Shown one piece after another: positions 10,561-20,307 of a stretch of 64,000 nt of DNA. Under the pieces are notes generated by a model. That model was given only the letters and a program-made list of their open reading frames with translations, was not told the origin of the DNA and made no database searches. The stretch's first letter is position 1. Each line of letters begins with the position of its first letter. A program made the translations under genes and the position numbers. The DNA is from Emiliania huxleyi CCMP1516. Lineage: Eukaryota > Haptophyta > Isochrysidales > Noelaerhabdaceae. The stretch is from NCBI RefSeq assembly GCF_000372725.1, contig NW_005201144.1, positions 189,341 to 253,340 on the forward strand, given 5' to 3'.

Positions 10561-11258
10561 TTAGTTGTTTTGAGTCTTCTTACCCACCGACACGGCCTGG
10601 CAAGCCACGTCGAGGGGGAGACCCAGGCGGCGCTGCACCGAGATCCGCATCGCCCAAGTCTCCATTCGCATGTCATCCCGCATGGGGATGGCGTTGAGGA
10701 AGGCGCCGGCGCCGTCTTGGCTCACCGCCACGAAGCGGACCGCCTCCCGCCAAGCCGCATGCTTCGCCCGCTCCCTGCCCTTGGCCTGCGCCTTGCCCTT
10801 CTTGCCGCGAGGAGCAGACCGCGATCCCGCGGATCCCTCCTTGGCGAGCTCCACGGCGAGGTCGCGCCAGTTCCTGTTGTGGACCACCGTCGTGAAGCGC
10901 CGCTGCGCCTGGTGTAGGAACTCGTTCTTGGACGTGAACTCGGCGAGGGGCAGCAGCTCTTGTCCGGGACGAGAGTATGCGGCCGGAAGCGCGAGAGCGC
11001 CACCCTCGTAGCCGGCTCCGGCGGCCGCGCGGAGGCGCGCAGCTTCTCGCCCTCGTCGGGCTCGTCCCACGGCTCCACCTCGACGTCCGGGGGCCTGCCT
11101 GTCATACCGTCAACCAGGTCAAAGTACTCCGCTTTCGTCTTGGCTTCCCACTCCCCCCACGAAGCCGACCCGTGATCTTGCCGTGCTCCTCCAGTCCTCC
11201 TTGAGCTTCCTTGGCGTGCGCCTAAGGTAAGGTAAGGTAAACGTCTCCACACACACAA
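10561..11258 (-). pseudogene. Retroelement-derived ORF fragment
   Basis: Two overlapping minus-strand frames (11258 to about 11010, then about 11010 to 10561) read as one protein segment if a frame change is allowed. The later part has EFTSKNEFLHQAQRRFTTVV, a basic KGKAQAKGRERAKHAAWRE stretch and GAGAFLNAIPMRDDMRM followed by AMRISVQRRLGLPL. The last motif resembles the region C-terminal to the reverse-transcriptase domain in algal non-LTR-like elements, and parallels QDELQRKLGLWL in the 16728-18398 ORF. No catalytic RT motif remains. Inverted repeats flank it at 10103-10185 and 11224-11296. I read it as a decayed, host-duplicated or mobilised fragment; assignment is by pattern only. Confidence 0.5.
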
Positions 11259-11296
11259 AGTGGTGGGGCAAGGGGGGGCGACCCTCGCATCTCACG
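11224..11296 (+). repeat. GTGGTGGGGCAAGG element, right flank
   Basis: TAAGGTAAGGTAAGGTAAACG followed by CTCCACACACACAAAGTGG, GGGGCAAGG, a G-run and CGACCCTCGCATCTC. It is the inverted partner of 10103-10185. 11297-11807 beyond it holds no recognised gene, only an AAAAGAATTC/CTCTCTCTC repeat piece around 11338-11375. Confidence 0.85.
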
Positions 11297-11807
11297 CCTC
11301 CCGCAGCTCGTCGAAGTCGGAACCCTGCGCCTCGCTATCGAGAAAAGAATTCAAAAAATCACTCTCTCTCTCTCACACAGAGAAAAATTACCGCGAAAAA
11401 GAAAAAAGGCAAAGGGGCGTCCGGCCATGTGGTGCGCTGGTGGCCAGAGAACCGCCAGGGGAAAAAGAAAATCTCGGCCTCTCAGCCGGCGCCGCTCTCG
11501 CTGCCGCGCCTCAAAGACGACACGGCGGAACAAAAAGCGAATTTGGGAGGCTGACGGAGCAGCTGAAGCGACCAGAGTGTTCGGCGTTGGTGTGCAGCAA
11601 GTCGACCCGACATTGCTTCAGCCTTCACTTCATGCCGCCACATAAGTCATATAACCAGTACCACCCCAACGCCGACAGACAGAAGCCAAAAGAAACACAG
11701 ACAATTCCAATGTTCCGAGAGCTGCGCGTACAGTGTAGTGCCAGCTAGTGCGTGTCGCGACGGGGCCTCACCGTCCGCCCACACCGCACACGGCACTGGG
11801 CATTCAC

Positions 11808-12430
11808 CTAGCCAAAGATGTTGACCAGCAAATTGTCGACCTGCTGGATCAGCGGGCCGCTCGGCTCAAGGCCGAGGGCGGCGTGCGCGTCGGCCACCAC
11901 TTTCATGATCCCGCCGCCGCCCGTGGGCAGGGTGAGAGCCTCCCGGATTCGCTTCACCTTGCTGGGGAGCGACTCGACCGCCGCAGCCGGAGGCGCGGCG
12001 GCGGCGGGCGCAGCGGCGGCGGCGGCTGCCGCCTCTTCCTGTGCCCGCATCGCTGCCGCCATTTCCTGCGCCCGGGTCACCGCCGCCGCCGTCTCTGCCG
12101 CCTCTTGTGCAGCCGCCGCCGCAGCCGCCGCCTCCCGGCTCGCCTCCTCCGCCGCCGCCGCCGCCTCGGACTCGCGCGCCTCAGCCTCCCGCGCGACTGC
12201 CACCGCCCGCGCCACCGCCGCTCGCGCGGCCGCCGCCGCCGCTCGCGCCTCCGCCTCCAACGCCTTTGCCGCCTCCTCCCGCGCCGCGGCCGCCCGCGCA
12301 GCTCGCGCCGCCTCACGCGCCACCTCCGCCTGGCGCGAGGCGCCGTACGCCGGCTCGCCAGAGTCGCCTCCGTCGGAGGGGGCCGCCGGGGACGGCGCGG
12401 GGAGCGCCGATCCCGCAGCCGGAGCCCACA

Positions 12431-12474
<44 letters not shown>

Positions 12475-15400
12475 GGCGGTGGTGGCGGAGATGGCTCCGC
12501 CTCGTGTGCCCGCCGCGTGGCTGGGGGCGGCGCGCTGAGGTCGCCGCTGAGACGGAGCATCTCCGACGCCGCCGCGTCCATGTCGCCGCCGCTGGCGTCG
12601 AGGGCTGCGAGGCACTCGAGCCGCGGCGCGTGTGTCGCCCTGTGGAGCGCCTCGACCTGCTGGCGCAGCCGCGGCCGCAGCGCGAGCAGGCTCCGCCGCG
12701 CCTCGGGCTCCGAGGCGGAGGAGCGCAGGTCCTCGACGCGCGTGGCGATCCACGCCGCGCACTCGTCCGCCTGGTGGTCGGTCGCCGCCGAGAGGAGGAT
12801 CTTCTGGCTCTCTTCGCCAGACCGGCCGGGGACGGCGTCGCCCACCTGGACCAGCGCCCCGCTGTCCTCGGTCATCTTGTTGACCGCCTCGCCCTTCTTG
12901 CCAATCAGCCCGCCCACCAGCCCCACAGGGACGCTCACGCTGCGCTCGACGCGCCTTGCCCTCGCCGCCGACGGAGAGGGCTCCGCCGACGCGGGCGCTC
13001 GCGGCGGCTCGAGGTCGTACTTGGCGACTCGGCGCTCGATGTTGCCCCGGACGTGCTTCAGCGAGCAAAGCCCGCCGGTCCTGTCTTGGTACCTGCAGAC
13101 GCCCGTGTAGAAGTAGTCGGCGCAGAGGCCCTTCCGATCGAGCTCGGCCTGGCTTGGCGGCACGACGCCCTTGGCGGCGCGCGCGTCGCAGCAGAGGCGG
13201 GAGAGGCAAGCCTTCCGGGAGAAGACCCAGTTGCCGCAGTCGGCGCACTGCCAGTCTCCCTCCTCGAGCGGGTAGATGCCGAGCGGCACGCGCGGCCGCA
13301 GGTCGAGGACCGCCTTGCCTGCGGTGCCGTCGGCGGCCGGCGCGAGAGGGAGAAAGGCCACGTACTGCTCCGACGGCACGCTCGACCCGCGCGTCTTGAA
13401 GCGCGCCGCGCGGAACGACGCGATCGACTCGTCGATGAAGGACTGGGCGAATCGCGCCACCGCCTCGACCTGCGGCGCCGTGCCGCGCGCGCGCATGAGC
13501 GGCGAGCTGTCGCGGGTGGACGCGCCGACGGCGAGCGGCGCGCAAGCGCCCGACATGTGCCCGTCGCGCTTGCGCAGCCGGTCAAAGGAGAGGTCGCGGC
13601 AGCCGCTCTCCTGGCGCAGCTTCTCCTCGCGCAGCATCAGCGTGCCGACCTGGCACTCGGTGAGCATGACCTCGAGCGACGTCCAGGGGGAGGCGGGGGA
13701 GGAGGCGGAGGCGGAGGAGGCGGAGGAGGGAGGGGCCGCTGCCGTGCCCTGCGCCGCGGGCGAGTCCTCCTCCGCCGCGCGGCGAACGTGGTCGCGCCAC
13801 TCCGCCTCCTCCATCCGGGCGCCTCCCGCCTGCCAAGCGCTCCGCACGGCCTCGCGCGACTTGGTCACGTACGCCATGCGCACGCTCAGCGGGTCGGACC
13901 CGCAGATCACGTGCGGAGACCGCCGGATGGCGGCGGCCTGCGCCTCGGGCGTGGCGAAGGTGACGAACCCGAACCCCTGCTCGAGCCCCGTCCCCTTGTC
14001 GAGCGGCACGTACACGTCGAGGAGGGGCCCAAATTGCTTGAAGTAGCCTCGCAGCGCGGGGTACGGCCTCTTGCGGAAGGCCGCATCGGAGGGGAGGTAT
14101 GCGTTCTTGCCATCCACCGGCGCGGCGCCAACGATGATGCGGTACTCGGCGACGTCTTCGGAGGCGGAGGCGGGCGCGGCGGAGGCGGGCGCGGCGGAGG
14201 CGGGTCCCGCGGATGCCGCGGTAGCAGCGGTAGCAGCGGGCGGTGCGGCCTGGTTACTCACGACGACGACCGTGGCCTTGCCGAGTGCTTGGTTGACGTG
14301 CTGCAGGCCGAGCTGGGAGGCGGCGGCGTGCACCGCGGCGCGCTCGGCGGGGGTGTAGCTCTGCGGGAAGGTGTGCGAGGCCACGGCGCCCGACGCGATG
14401 CGCCGCAGCCGCGCCTGGATGTGCTCCCGCACGTCTGCGTCAACGGGCGCGTGCCTGTGGGCCGAAAAAGAGCCGAGATCGAGCCGAGATGGGGGGGAGC
14501 GGGGCTTGAGGGCTCGTGTCGCGGGCCTCCGCCCGGCGCGCTCTTCCCGGCCGCCGCCGCGCGCACCCGCCTCCTCTGGCGCGCCGCCGCTCCCGCGCTC
14601 GCCCTGCGCCTTGGCGCCCGCCTCGGTGGCCGAGGGGGCGGCGGCCGGGTCGCAAGCGCGGTCGTCGGTAGGGTCTCCACCAGGACGCTCGGCCACCATG
14701 CAGCCCTCGACTGTGGAGGGGGCGTGGGGCGCGGCGGTGGCCGCGACCGCCTCACGCTCCTCCTCCGCCTCCGCCTCGGCTGCCCTTGCCTCCTCCGCCT
14801 CCGCCTCGGCTGCCCTTGCCTCCTCCGGCTCCGCCTCGGCTGCCCTTGCCTCCTCCGGCTCCGCCTCGGCTGCCTTTGCCTCTGCCGCCTCCGCCTCGGC
14901 TGCCGCCCTCGCCTCTGCCGCCTCTGCCGCCTCTGCCGCCTCTGCCGCCGCCTTCTCCGCCTTCTCCGCCCGGCGAGCGTCGAGCAGCGCCTTGCGCTCC
15001 GCCTCGCGCCTTGCCCTCTCCTTCTCCTTCTCCGCCTTCTCCTTCTCCTTGGCGGCGAGCTTGACACGGCGCGCCTCCCGCCGCGCCGCCTGACGAGCTC
15101 GAGGGGCGGCACGGTCACCACCACGCTGCATCCTGGCTACATCTCGGCGATCTCTCAAGCCCTCGCACCTCGCCCTGCGCGTCTGACTCCTGCAGCGCGC
15201 GCAGCGCCGCCTGCTCCTTTTGGGCGCGCAGCCGCGCCTCCGAAGCTCGCCGCTCCTGCTCCGACTCGGCCGGCTCGGCCCTCTCGGCGTCTTCCTCCTG
15301 CTCGTCGCCTGGCTCGCGCGACTCGCGCGGACGCCGCTCTCCGCCCGCCGCCTCGTCGGGAAGGGGGCTGAAGACGCCTCCGCACGCGCACGCGCAGAGC

Positions 15401-16032
15401 TCCCGCAGCGTGGAGGCGTGCTTCGGACCCCACATCTCGGCGGTGAGCTTCTTGGCCAGCTTGGTGGGCACGCGCCCGTCATGGCCCGTGTCGTACGTGT
15501 TGCCCTTCGTCGTGATGAGCCGCAGCCCGCGGCCCTCGAGCCGCTCGTAGCAGGCGGCGTGCAGCACGCCCGCCCCGCACCCGTCGCAGGAGGTGGGGAC
15601 CGCCTCGCCCTCCGGCACGGGCTGCGTGCAGACCAGGCAGCCCGTTGCGACCGCGCCCTGGGAGGAGCGCGCATCGACGATGGGCCTGAAGAAGCCCGCG
15701 CCGCAGCGGCAGCGGCACGACGATCGGTACAGCTCATATTTTGTCGTCCAGAGCTGCTTGATCAGCGCCGCGTCGCCGTGGTCGCTGGCCTGCCGAAGCC
15801 CGCGCCGCATCGAGGTGAGGAGCGAGCTCTCAAGCTTCTCGAAGCACGGAGCGTGCAGGGCGAGCGCGGTGTCGCAGGAGGGATTCGTGCACTCGGCCTT
15901 GACCCACGCGCCCGTGTCCGTCTTGGAGCCGTCCTGCACGTAGCAGTGCGGGAGGCAGCAGCGGGAGCCGAGCTTGTGGGCGAGCTCGGCCGCCTCGGCG
16001 GCCTTCTTCTTTGAGGGCTTGGCCCCGCTCAT
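11808..16032 (-). CDS. Headcase-like / R3H / RRM / CCCH / KH multidomain RNA-binding protein
   Basis: Two exons, 16032-15169 and 15089-11808, joined by a 79-bp GT..AG intron, give about 1381 residues. Residues 25-115 match the Headcase N-terminal Cys/His module (CCLP..C, NPSC, LHAPCFEKLE, QLWTTKYELY, CRCRCGAGFF); 130-235 is a second diverged copy (CDGCG, LHAACYERLE, CACACGGVF). A long Ala/Glu coiled coil follows. About 504-561 is an R3H domain (FPQSYTPAERAAVHAAASQL), about 600-690 an RRM (GFGFVTFATPEAQAAAI), about 898-921 a RanBP2-type finger (DWQCADCGNWV...C..C), about 938-965 a CCCH finger (CADYFYTGVC...CSLKH), about 1004-1078 a KH domain (GLVGGLIGKKGEAVNKM) and about 1091-1131 a UBA-like helix bundle (LAALDASGGDMDAAASEML). 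A proline run and second Ala-rich coiled coil end the protein. The combination predicts an mRNA-binding regulator, possibly tied to ubiquitin. The ATG at 16032 (MSGAKPSKKK) is preferred over one 46 codons upstream in GGTATGG repeats. Confidence 0.85.
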
Positions 16033-16265
16033 CAGGACGATGCGGGCGGGGGACGGAGGTCTAATGAGGCGAGGAGCAAGCGACAAACGACTCGCGCCCA
16101 ACCACAGGGTTCCAACTTTTTCCGGGGTATGGTATGGTGACGTGGGGGGGGTATGGTCCTGACCGCCCAAGGCTAGCCCTCGACAGGGGTGGGGGGGTAT
16201 GGTACTTTAGCGCGCGGGGACGGCCAGCGCGGCGCCTGCTGGTGCATGACGATCGGCTGGCGACC

Positions 16266-16349
16266 CGCTACACAGCAAAACTACGAGCATGGTAACGGGG
16301 GCTCGTTACGGGCCCGTACACGGCATGCTCGTAGTTTTGCTGTGTGGCG
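16266..16349. other. Nested hairpin (26-bp stem with internal stem)
   Basis: Left arm 16266-16291 and right arm 16324-16349 pair with one G:T-type mismatch; the arm reads ACACAGCAAAACTACGAGCA. Inside lies a second stem, GTAACG (16292-16297) with CGTTAC (16304-16309). CTCAATAAAGC follows the right arm, which could be a polyadenylation-like signal. It lies between the Headcase-like gene's 5' end and the retroelement. Candidates are a small-RNA precursor, element terminus or processed transcript end. Confidence 0.8.
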
Positions 16350-16366
16350 CTCAATAAAGCGTGGTT

Positions 16367-16760
16367 AGGCGGCTCCGGTGGTGAGCCGGTGTGTGTGCCA
16401 GTCCGCGCCAGTCTGCGCCCTTGTCGTGCCAGTGTGCTGTGAGAGAGGCTTGTATTTTAAGAATTCTTTCTTTCTGCACTGGGGGGCGGAGCCGGGAGCG
16501 GCTCGCGGGTTAGTCCGGTGGGGGGCGGGGCGGGGCGGGGCGGGGTGGATCGGGTCGGGTCGGGTTGGGGCGGGGTTGCTCGGGTCGGGCTCCTGTGGTG
16601 CGGGCGACGGCTTCTGAGGAAGCCGTCGCCCGCGCCTCGCCTGTCGCGTGATCCGAGAGAGAGAGAGATTTTTAGCAATACCAAACAACTCTAACACTCA
16701 CACGTAATTTGGGGCCTGGAGCCCTGTTCACGCGCGCGCGAGACGTGCAGACAGGGTTGC
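16367..16760. repeat. Composite of three dispersed repeats
   Basis: 16367-16475 carries GGCGGCTCCGGTGGTGAGCCG and GTCGTGCCAGTGTGCTGTGAG ..AAGAATTCTTTC, matching pieces at 4545-4650 and 35318-35370. 16570-16650 is the inverted copy of the 13-bp hairpin element at 9236-9310. 16655-16760 is the GATTTTTAGCAATACCAAAC ... TTTGGGGCCTGGAGCCC repeat also at 9680-9800 and 6655-6705. These abut the 3' end of the retroelement ORF. Confidence 0.75.
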
Positions 16761-18398
16761 CAGGTGAGAGCGAATGGCGCGGTTCACGCCTCGCACAACA
16801 GAGAGAGAGATGCGCTCTGCATGGTGGGACATAAAAGAGAGCGAGTACTTGGGCGAGTAGGCCGTGCGGTCAACGCTGCCGCGCGCGACTTTGCGCGCGA
16901 GGCGGCGCAGCTTGAGAACGGCGGTGGGCGAGAAGCCGCCGCCGAACGTCTCGTGGAGCAGCAGGTTGAAGTTGTTGCGCTTGACAAAGATCGCGTCGTG
17001 GTAGAAACCGCGATGCGCCTTGACGTAGCCGTGGCCGGTCTTGTGGGAGAAGGGTTGGCTGGGCTGCCCGCGCGCCTTGCAGCCCATGTTCAGGCGGCGG
17101 GCCTTCTCCTCGGTGTTGCCGAAGGCGTAGGAGTGGCCAACGGAGGCGGGCGTGCCGCCACTCGAGGCGTTGCCAACGCCCGGCGAGGAGGTCTTGAGGA
17201 GGGGCGTCCAGAGCTTGACTTCATTCACCTCATCGCATCCTCCTGGCCCCGCATGGGGTTCTGCGAGGTCAGTCTTGTACCCCTCATTGTACTGCCGGGT
17301 GAGCTCTGGTTTCTCCTTGTCACCGTGCACGACCGGCGCGTTGGCCGGGGCGCGCATCGCGTCCGCCCAGGCGGCGAGGACGCCGTCGTGGGGCCGCCGG
17401 TGGTGGGCCTTGTTGTAAAGGTAGTCGCCGAAGAAATCGACTGGCATGCCCCGCTCGAGCGCGACCCGTAGGGTGGGAAGCGCCGCGGAGAGCCAAAGGC
17501 CGAGCTTCCGCTGGAGCTCGTCCTGGAGGATGTCGGAGGAGAGGGCGGTGGCGTACGTACCGTCGACACGGACATCGAAGGCCTTGCCGGCGAAAGGCGT
17601 TGAGGCGGAGACGAGGCGCGCGGCTTCGCGGTTGTTGACGGCGCTGTCTCCGAGGGACGGGTTGTTCTTGACGTGCACATCCCGCGCCTTGACGAGCTCC
17701 TGGTGCGCGAACCAGTCCTTGTGATTCTTGATGGCAGCGAGCGCCCGCGGCCGCGGGTACGTGGATTTGCAAGTGCCATTGAGAATCGCGTCGGTAGCTG
17801 GAAGGGACTCGGGCTCGGGGAGCGGGACGCTCTTGGGGTAGAACTCAGTCAGGTAGCCGCCGCGGACGGTGTAGTACTTGTTTTTGTCGCGGGCGGTGCG
17901 CTTCTCGCACACCTCCTTCCAGTCCGAGAGGGCGGACTCGTAGGTGGCGATAGCTGCGGCGATGGCGGGGTACTTGGACGCACCTGCCTCGTCGAGGGCG
18001 AAGTCGGGGTTGTGGGCGACGAGGGTGCGCCAGTTCTTGAGGAGCGACATGGAGAAGTCGCTGTCGGCTCGCGAGAAGGCGGTGTCGATGTTGCACCCGC
18101 CCATCTCGGTCGGCAGCTGTGCCTGGAGCCACGCGAGGTCGCGGAGCGCTTGGGGCGAGGCGTCGGCGCGAGCAATGCTCTCAAAGGACTTGCGGATGCG
18201 GTTGTGCGCAAACTCGAGAGCCTCGCACGCGACATTGGGCGGCGTGATGCCGGCAATGTACTTGGTCTTTGCGCAGGCAAAGTTGTGTTTTGTGATCCGT
18301 GAATCGTGTCGTGCGACCGCCATTTGTTGTAAAATTCTTGTTGCAAAAGAATTCTGAGGATCACCGAGGATCTGAGTCATGTGTGTATATCCTCCCAT
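16728..18398 (-). mobile_element. 5'-truncated non-LTR-like retroelement ORF (post-RT region)
   Basis: A 556-residue uninterrupted reading. The first ~30 residues come from a dispersed repeat, so the element is truncated at its 5' end and the reverse-transcriptase palm is absent. What remains resembles the thumb and C-terminal part of algal/plant retroelement polyproteins: KTKYIAGITPPNVACEALEF, then LAWLQAQLPTEMGGCNIDTA (the LPxxxGGxx motif), then QDELQRKLGLWLSAALPTLR, a segment DEVNEVKLWTPLL that could be the E-x-K strand of a restriction-like endonuclease, and a conserved-looking tail LLLHETFGGGFSP ... LRRLARKVA ... SFMSHHAERISLSVVRG. Single intact frame over 1.6 kb suggests a recent insertion. 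Family placement is by motif pattern only. Confidence 0.65.
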
Positions 18399-18452
18399 CC
18401 CTCGTTGGCGGTCTGTTTTTTCTTTCTTTCTTTTTCATGTGTGTGTGTGTAT

Positions 18453-19359
18453 ATGCTGCGACGTGTCGGAATCGCCGCCTCGGTCGCCGCGGCCGGCGCC
18501 GCCACGCTCCAGAGACGCGCGGCTGAGTCGCACGCCGCGGCGCCGGCGCCCGAGTCGCTCGCTGCTCAGCGACCGCCCTCCGTTGTACGAGTGGCGCCAC
18601 TCGACGACCCGCCCGATGTAACGCTCGAATACTTTGCGCTCCGCGGCCTCGGCGAGCTGCCGCGGCTCATCCTCGAGCTGACGGGTATCCCGTACGACAG
18701 CGTGTACCACTTCGGCACGGGCGTGTACAAGCCGTACGCGCCATTCGGCCAGTTACCGGTGCTTCGCGATGGGCCGCTGCTCATCTGCGAGAGCGGCGCC
18801 ATCGCGCGGCACCTCGCGAGGAAGGCGTGCATCGACGGCGGCGACGCGGCGGACAAGGCGCGCGTCGACATGTTCTTCGAGCTCGCCAAGGACCTGACGT
18901 CCATAAAGTCAGGCATCCACGACCCCGCGTCGGCGGACGGGAAGCGGCTCGCGGCGATGCTGGCCACCGCCGAGGCGAACTGCGGCGGGGCGCACTTTGT
19001 CGGCAGCTCGACCACCCTCGCCGACGTCGCCCTCTTCCACGCGCTGCACACCTTTGACGAGGCGCGGCGGCGCCGCACCCGCAGGCCGCCACCGTGGGCC
19101 CCTGGACAAAGGTGTTGCCCGCCCACCCCGCCGGCAGGTGGCGCCCGGCTCGCTCGAGCCGTACCCCAAGCTCAAGGCATTCGTCAAGAAGTTTGCCGCG
19201 CAGCCAGCCATCGCCGAGTACCTGCACAGCGACCGGCGCGTGCCGCTGACGGCCAACGAAGACGGCAAGCAGCCGCACTCTGGGCTGCCGGGCTACAAGT
19301 TCAAGGAGCCGCTGCGGCCGGGCACGTACGCGACGCCCTGGTCTCCGCCCGGCGCGTGA
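18453..19359 (+). CDS. Glutathione S-transferase, probable organelle-targeted
   Basis: The ATG at 18453 begins an Arg/Ala-rich leader (MLRRVGIAASVAAAGAATLQ) typical of mitochondrial targeting. The thioredoxin-like GST N-domain follows: LEYFALRGLGELPRLILELT, then YAPFGQLPVLRDG with the cis-Pro, and ICESGAIARHLARKA with the glutathione-binding E-S pair. The alpha-helical C-domain has THFVG-like GAHFVGSSTTLADVALFHAL and, in another frame, LEPYPKLKAFVKKFAAQPAI and the C-terminal YKFKEPLRPGTY. Between about 19055 and 19140 the frame changes by one; no intron of normal size fits, so either a sequence error or an unusual splice lies there. Sigma-like class is likely from the first motif. The repeat at 18390-18435 lies at the promoter. 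Confidence 0.8.
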
Positions 19360-19524
19360 GAGGAGAGCCGCTCTCCTTGCTACGCCGCTGGCACATGCCC
19401 ACAATGAGAATGGTTTTAGCCTCGAGTACGTAAGGGGCCCTAAAAGGCAAAGTCGGGTGGGGGGTCGCGGTCGGGCTGGCGGCTGGCGCGGCGCGCGGCG
19501 CGCGGGAAAGCGCCCCCCTGAGCC

Positions 19525-19835
19525 CTGGCTGTCAGGCTGTCAGGTGCTGTCAGGTGATCTGTCGGGCTGTCGGGCACTGTCAGGCACTGTCAGGTGCCTC
19601 TGTCAGACCAAGCTGTCAGGTGTGCTGTCAGTGCTGTCAGGTGCTGTCGGGTGCGTGTCTGACAGGCGAGGTGATCTGTAGCTGTCGGGTGCTGTCGGAG
19701 CTGTCGGGTGTTGCTGTCAGACGCTGTCGGAGCTGTCAGAGCTGTCAGGCTGCTGCTGCTGTCAGACGTTGGGCTGTTGCTGTCAGGTGCTGTCACAGGT
19801 GGTGCTGTCGGGGTGCTGTCAGGCTCTGACACACA
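19525..19835 (+). repeat. CTGTCAGG(T/C) degenerate minisatellite
   Basis: Tandem CTGTCAGG, CTGTCGGG and GTGCTGTCAG units of 7-11 bases over about 310 bases. A short outlier cluster occurs at 20278-20318 near the stop of the next minus-strand gene. No gene is visible in 19836-20300; (GGC)n-type repeats lie at 19940-20050. Confidence 0.9.
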
Positions 19836-20307
19836 TCAGCCACACTTATGACACTATCAAGAGGGCGCTGACTATCAAGGGGGTGCTGACGCCGATGACG
19901 CCGGCGGCTACGCAGCTACCCCCCCCTCCTACACTGCGTGATCACGCCGGCGGCGGCGGCCGCCTGGGGAGCGCAGATGGCGCGGCGCAGAGCCAGAGGC
20001 ACAGGCGGCGGCGGCGGCACAGACGGCGGCGGCCACCCCCACCCAGACGCCGTAGGCATATGACTGTAGGGCCCCAGAAGGCTAGCTGGTAGCTTCATTT
20101 GTAGTAGCACAGCCGCCGGTGCTGGAGAGGGGTCCGCAGAGGTGGGGCGGGAGGGTTGAAAGAGAGACCCATGACCATCCCATGACTACATGGACCACAC
20201 TCACATGTCTTTGCATGTAATTTTGTTATACCCTCATGGGGCACAAGAAAGAGGCTCTACGGGGTCTGTGTACGGTCTGTGCTGCTGTCAGGCTGTCAGC
20301 GCTGCTG

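Noticed and set aside
11748-15371. Plus-strand ORF of 1207 codons
   Set aside because: It is the antisense shadow of the Headcase/RNA-binding gene. It reads Arg/Gly/Leu-rich low complexity with no motif, whereas the minus frame has six domain signatures.
19525-19835. CRISPR-like array
   Set aside because: Units are 7-11 bases and degenerate with no spacers, in a eukaryotic context; it is a minisatellite.
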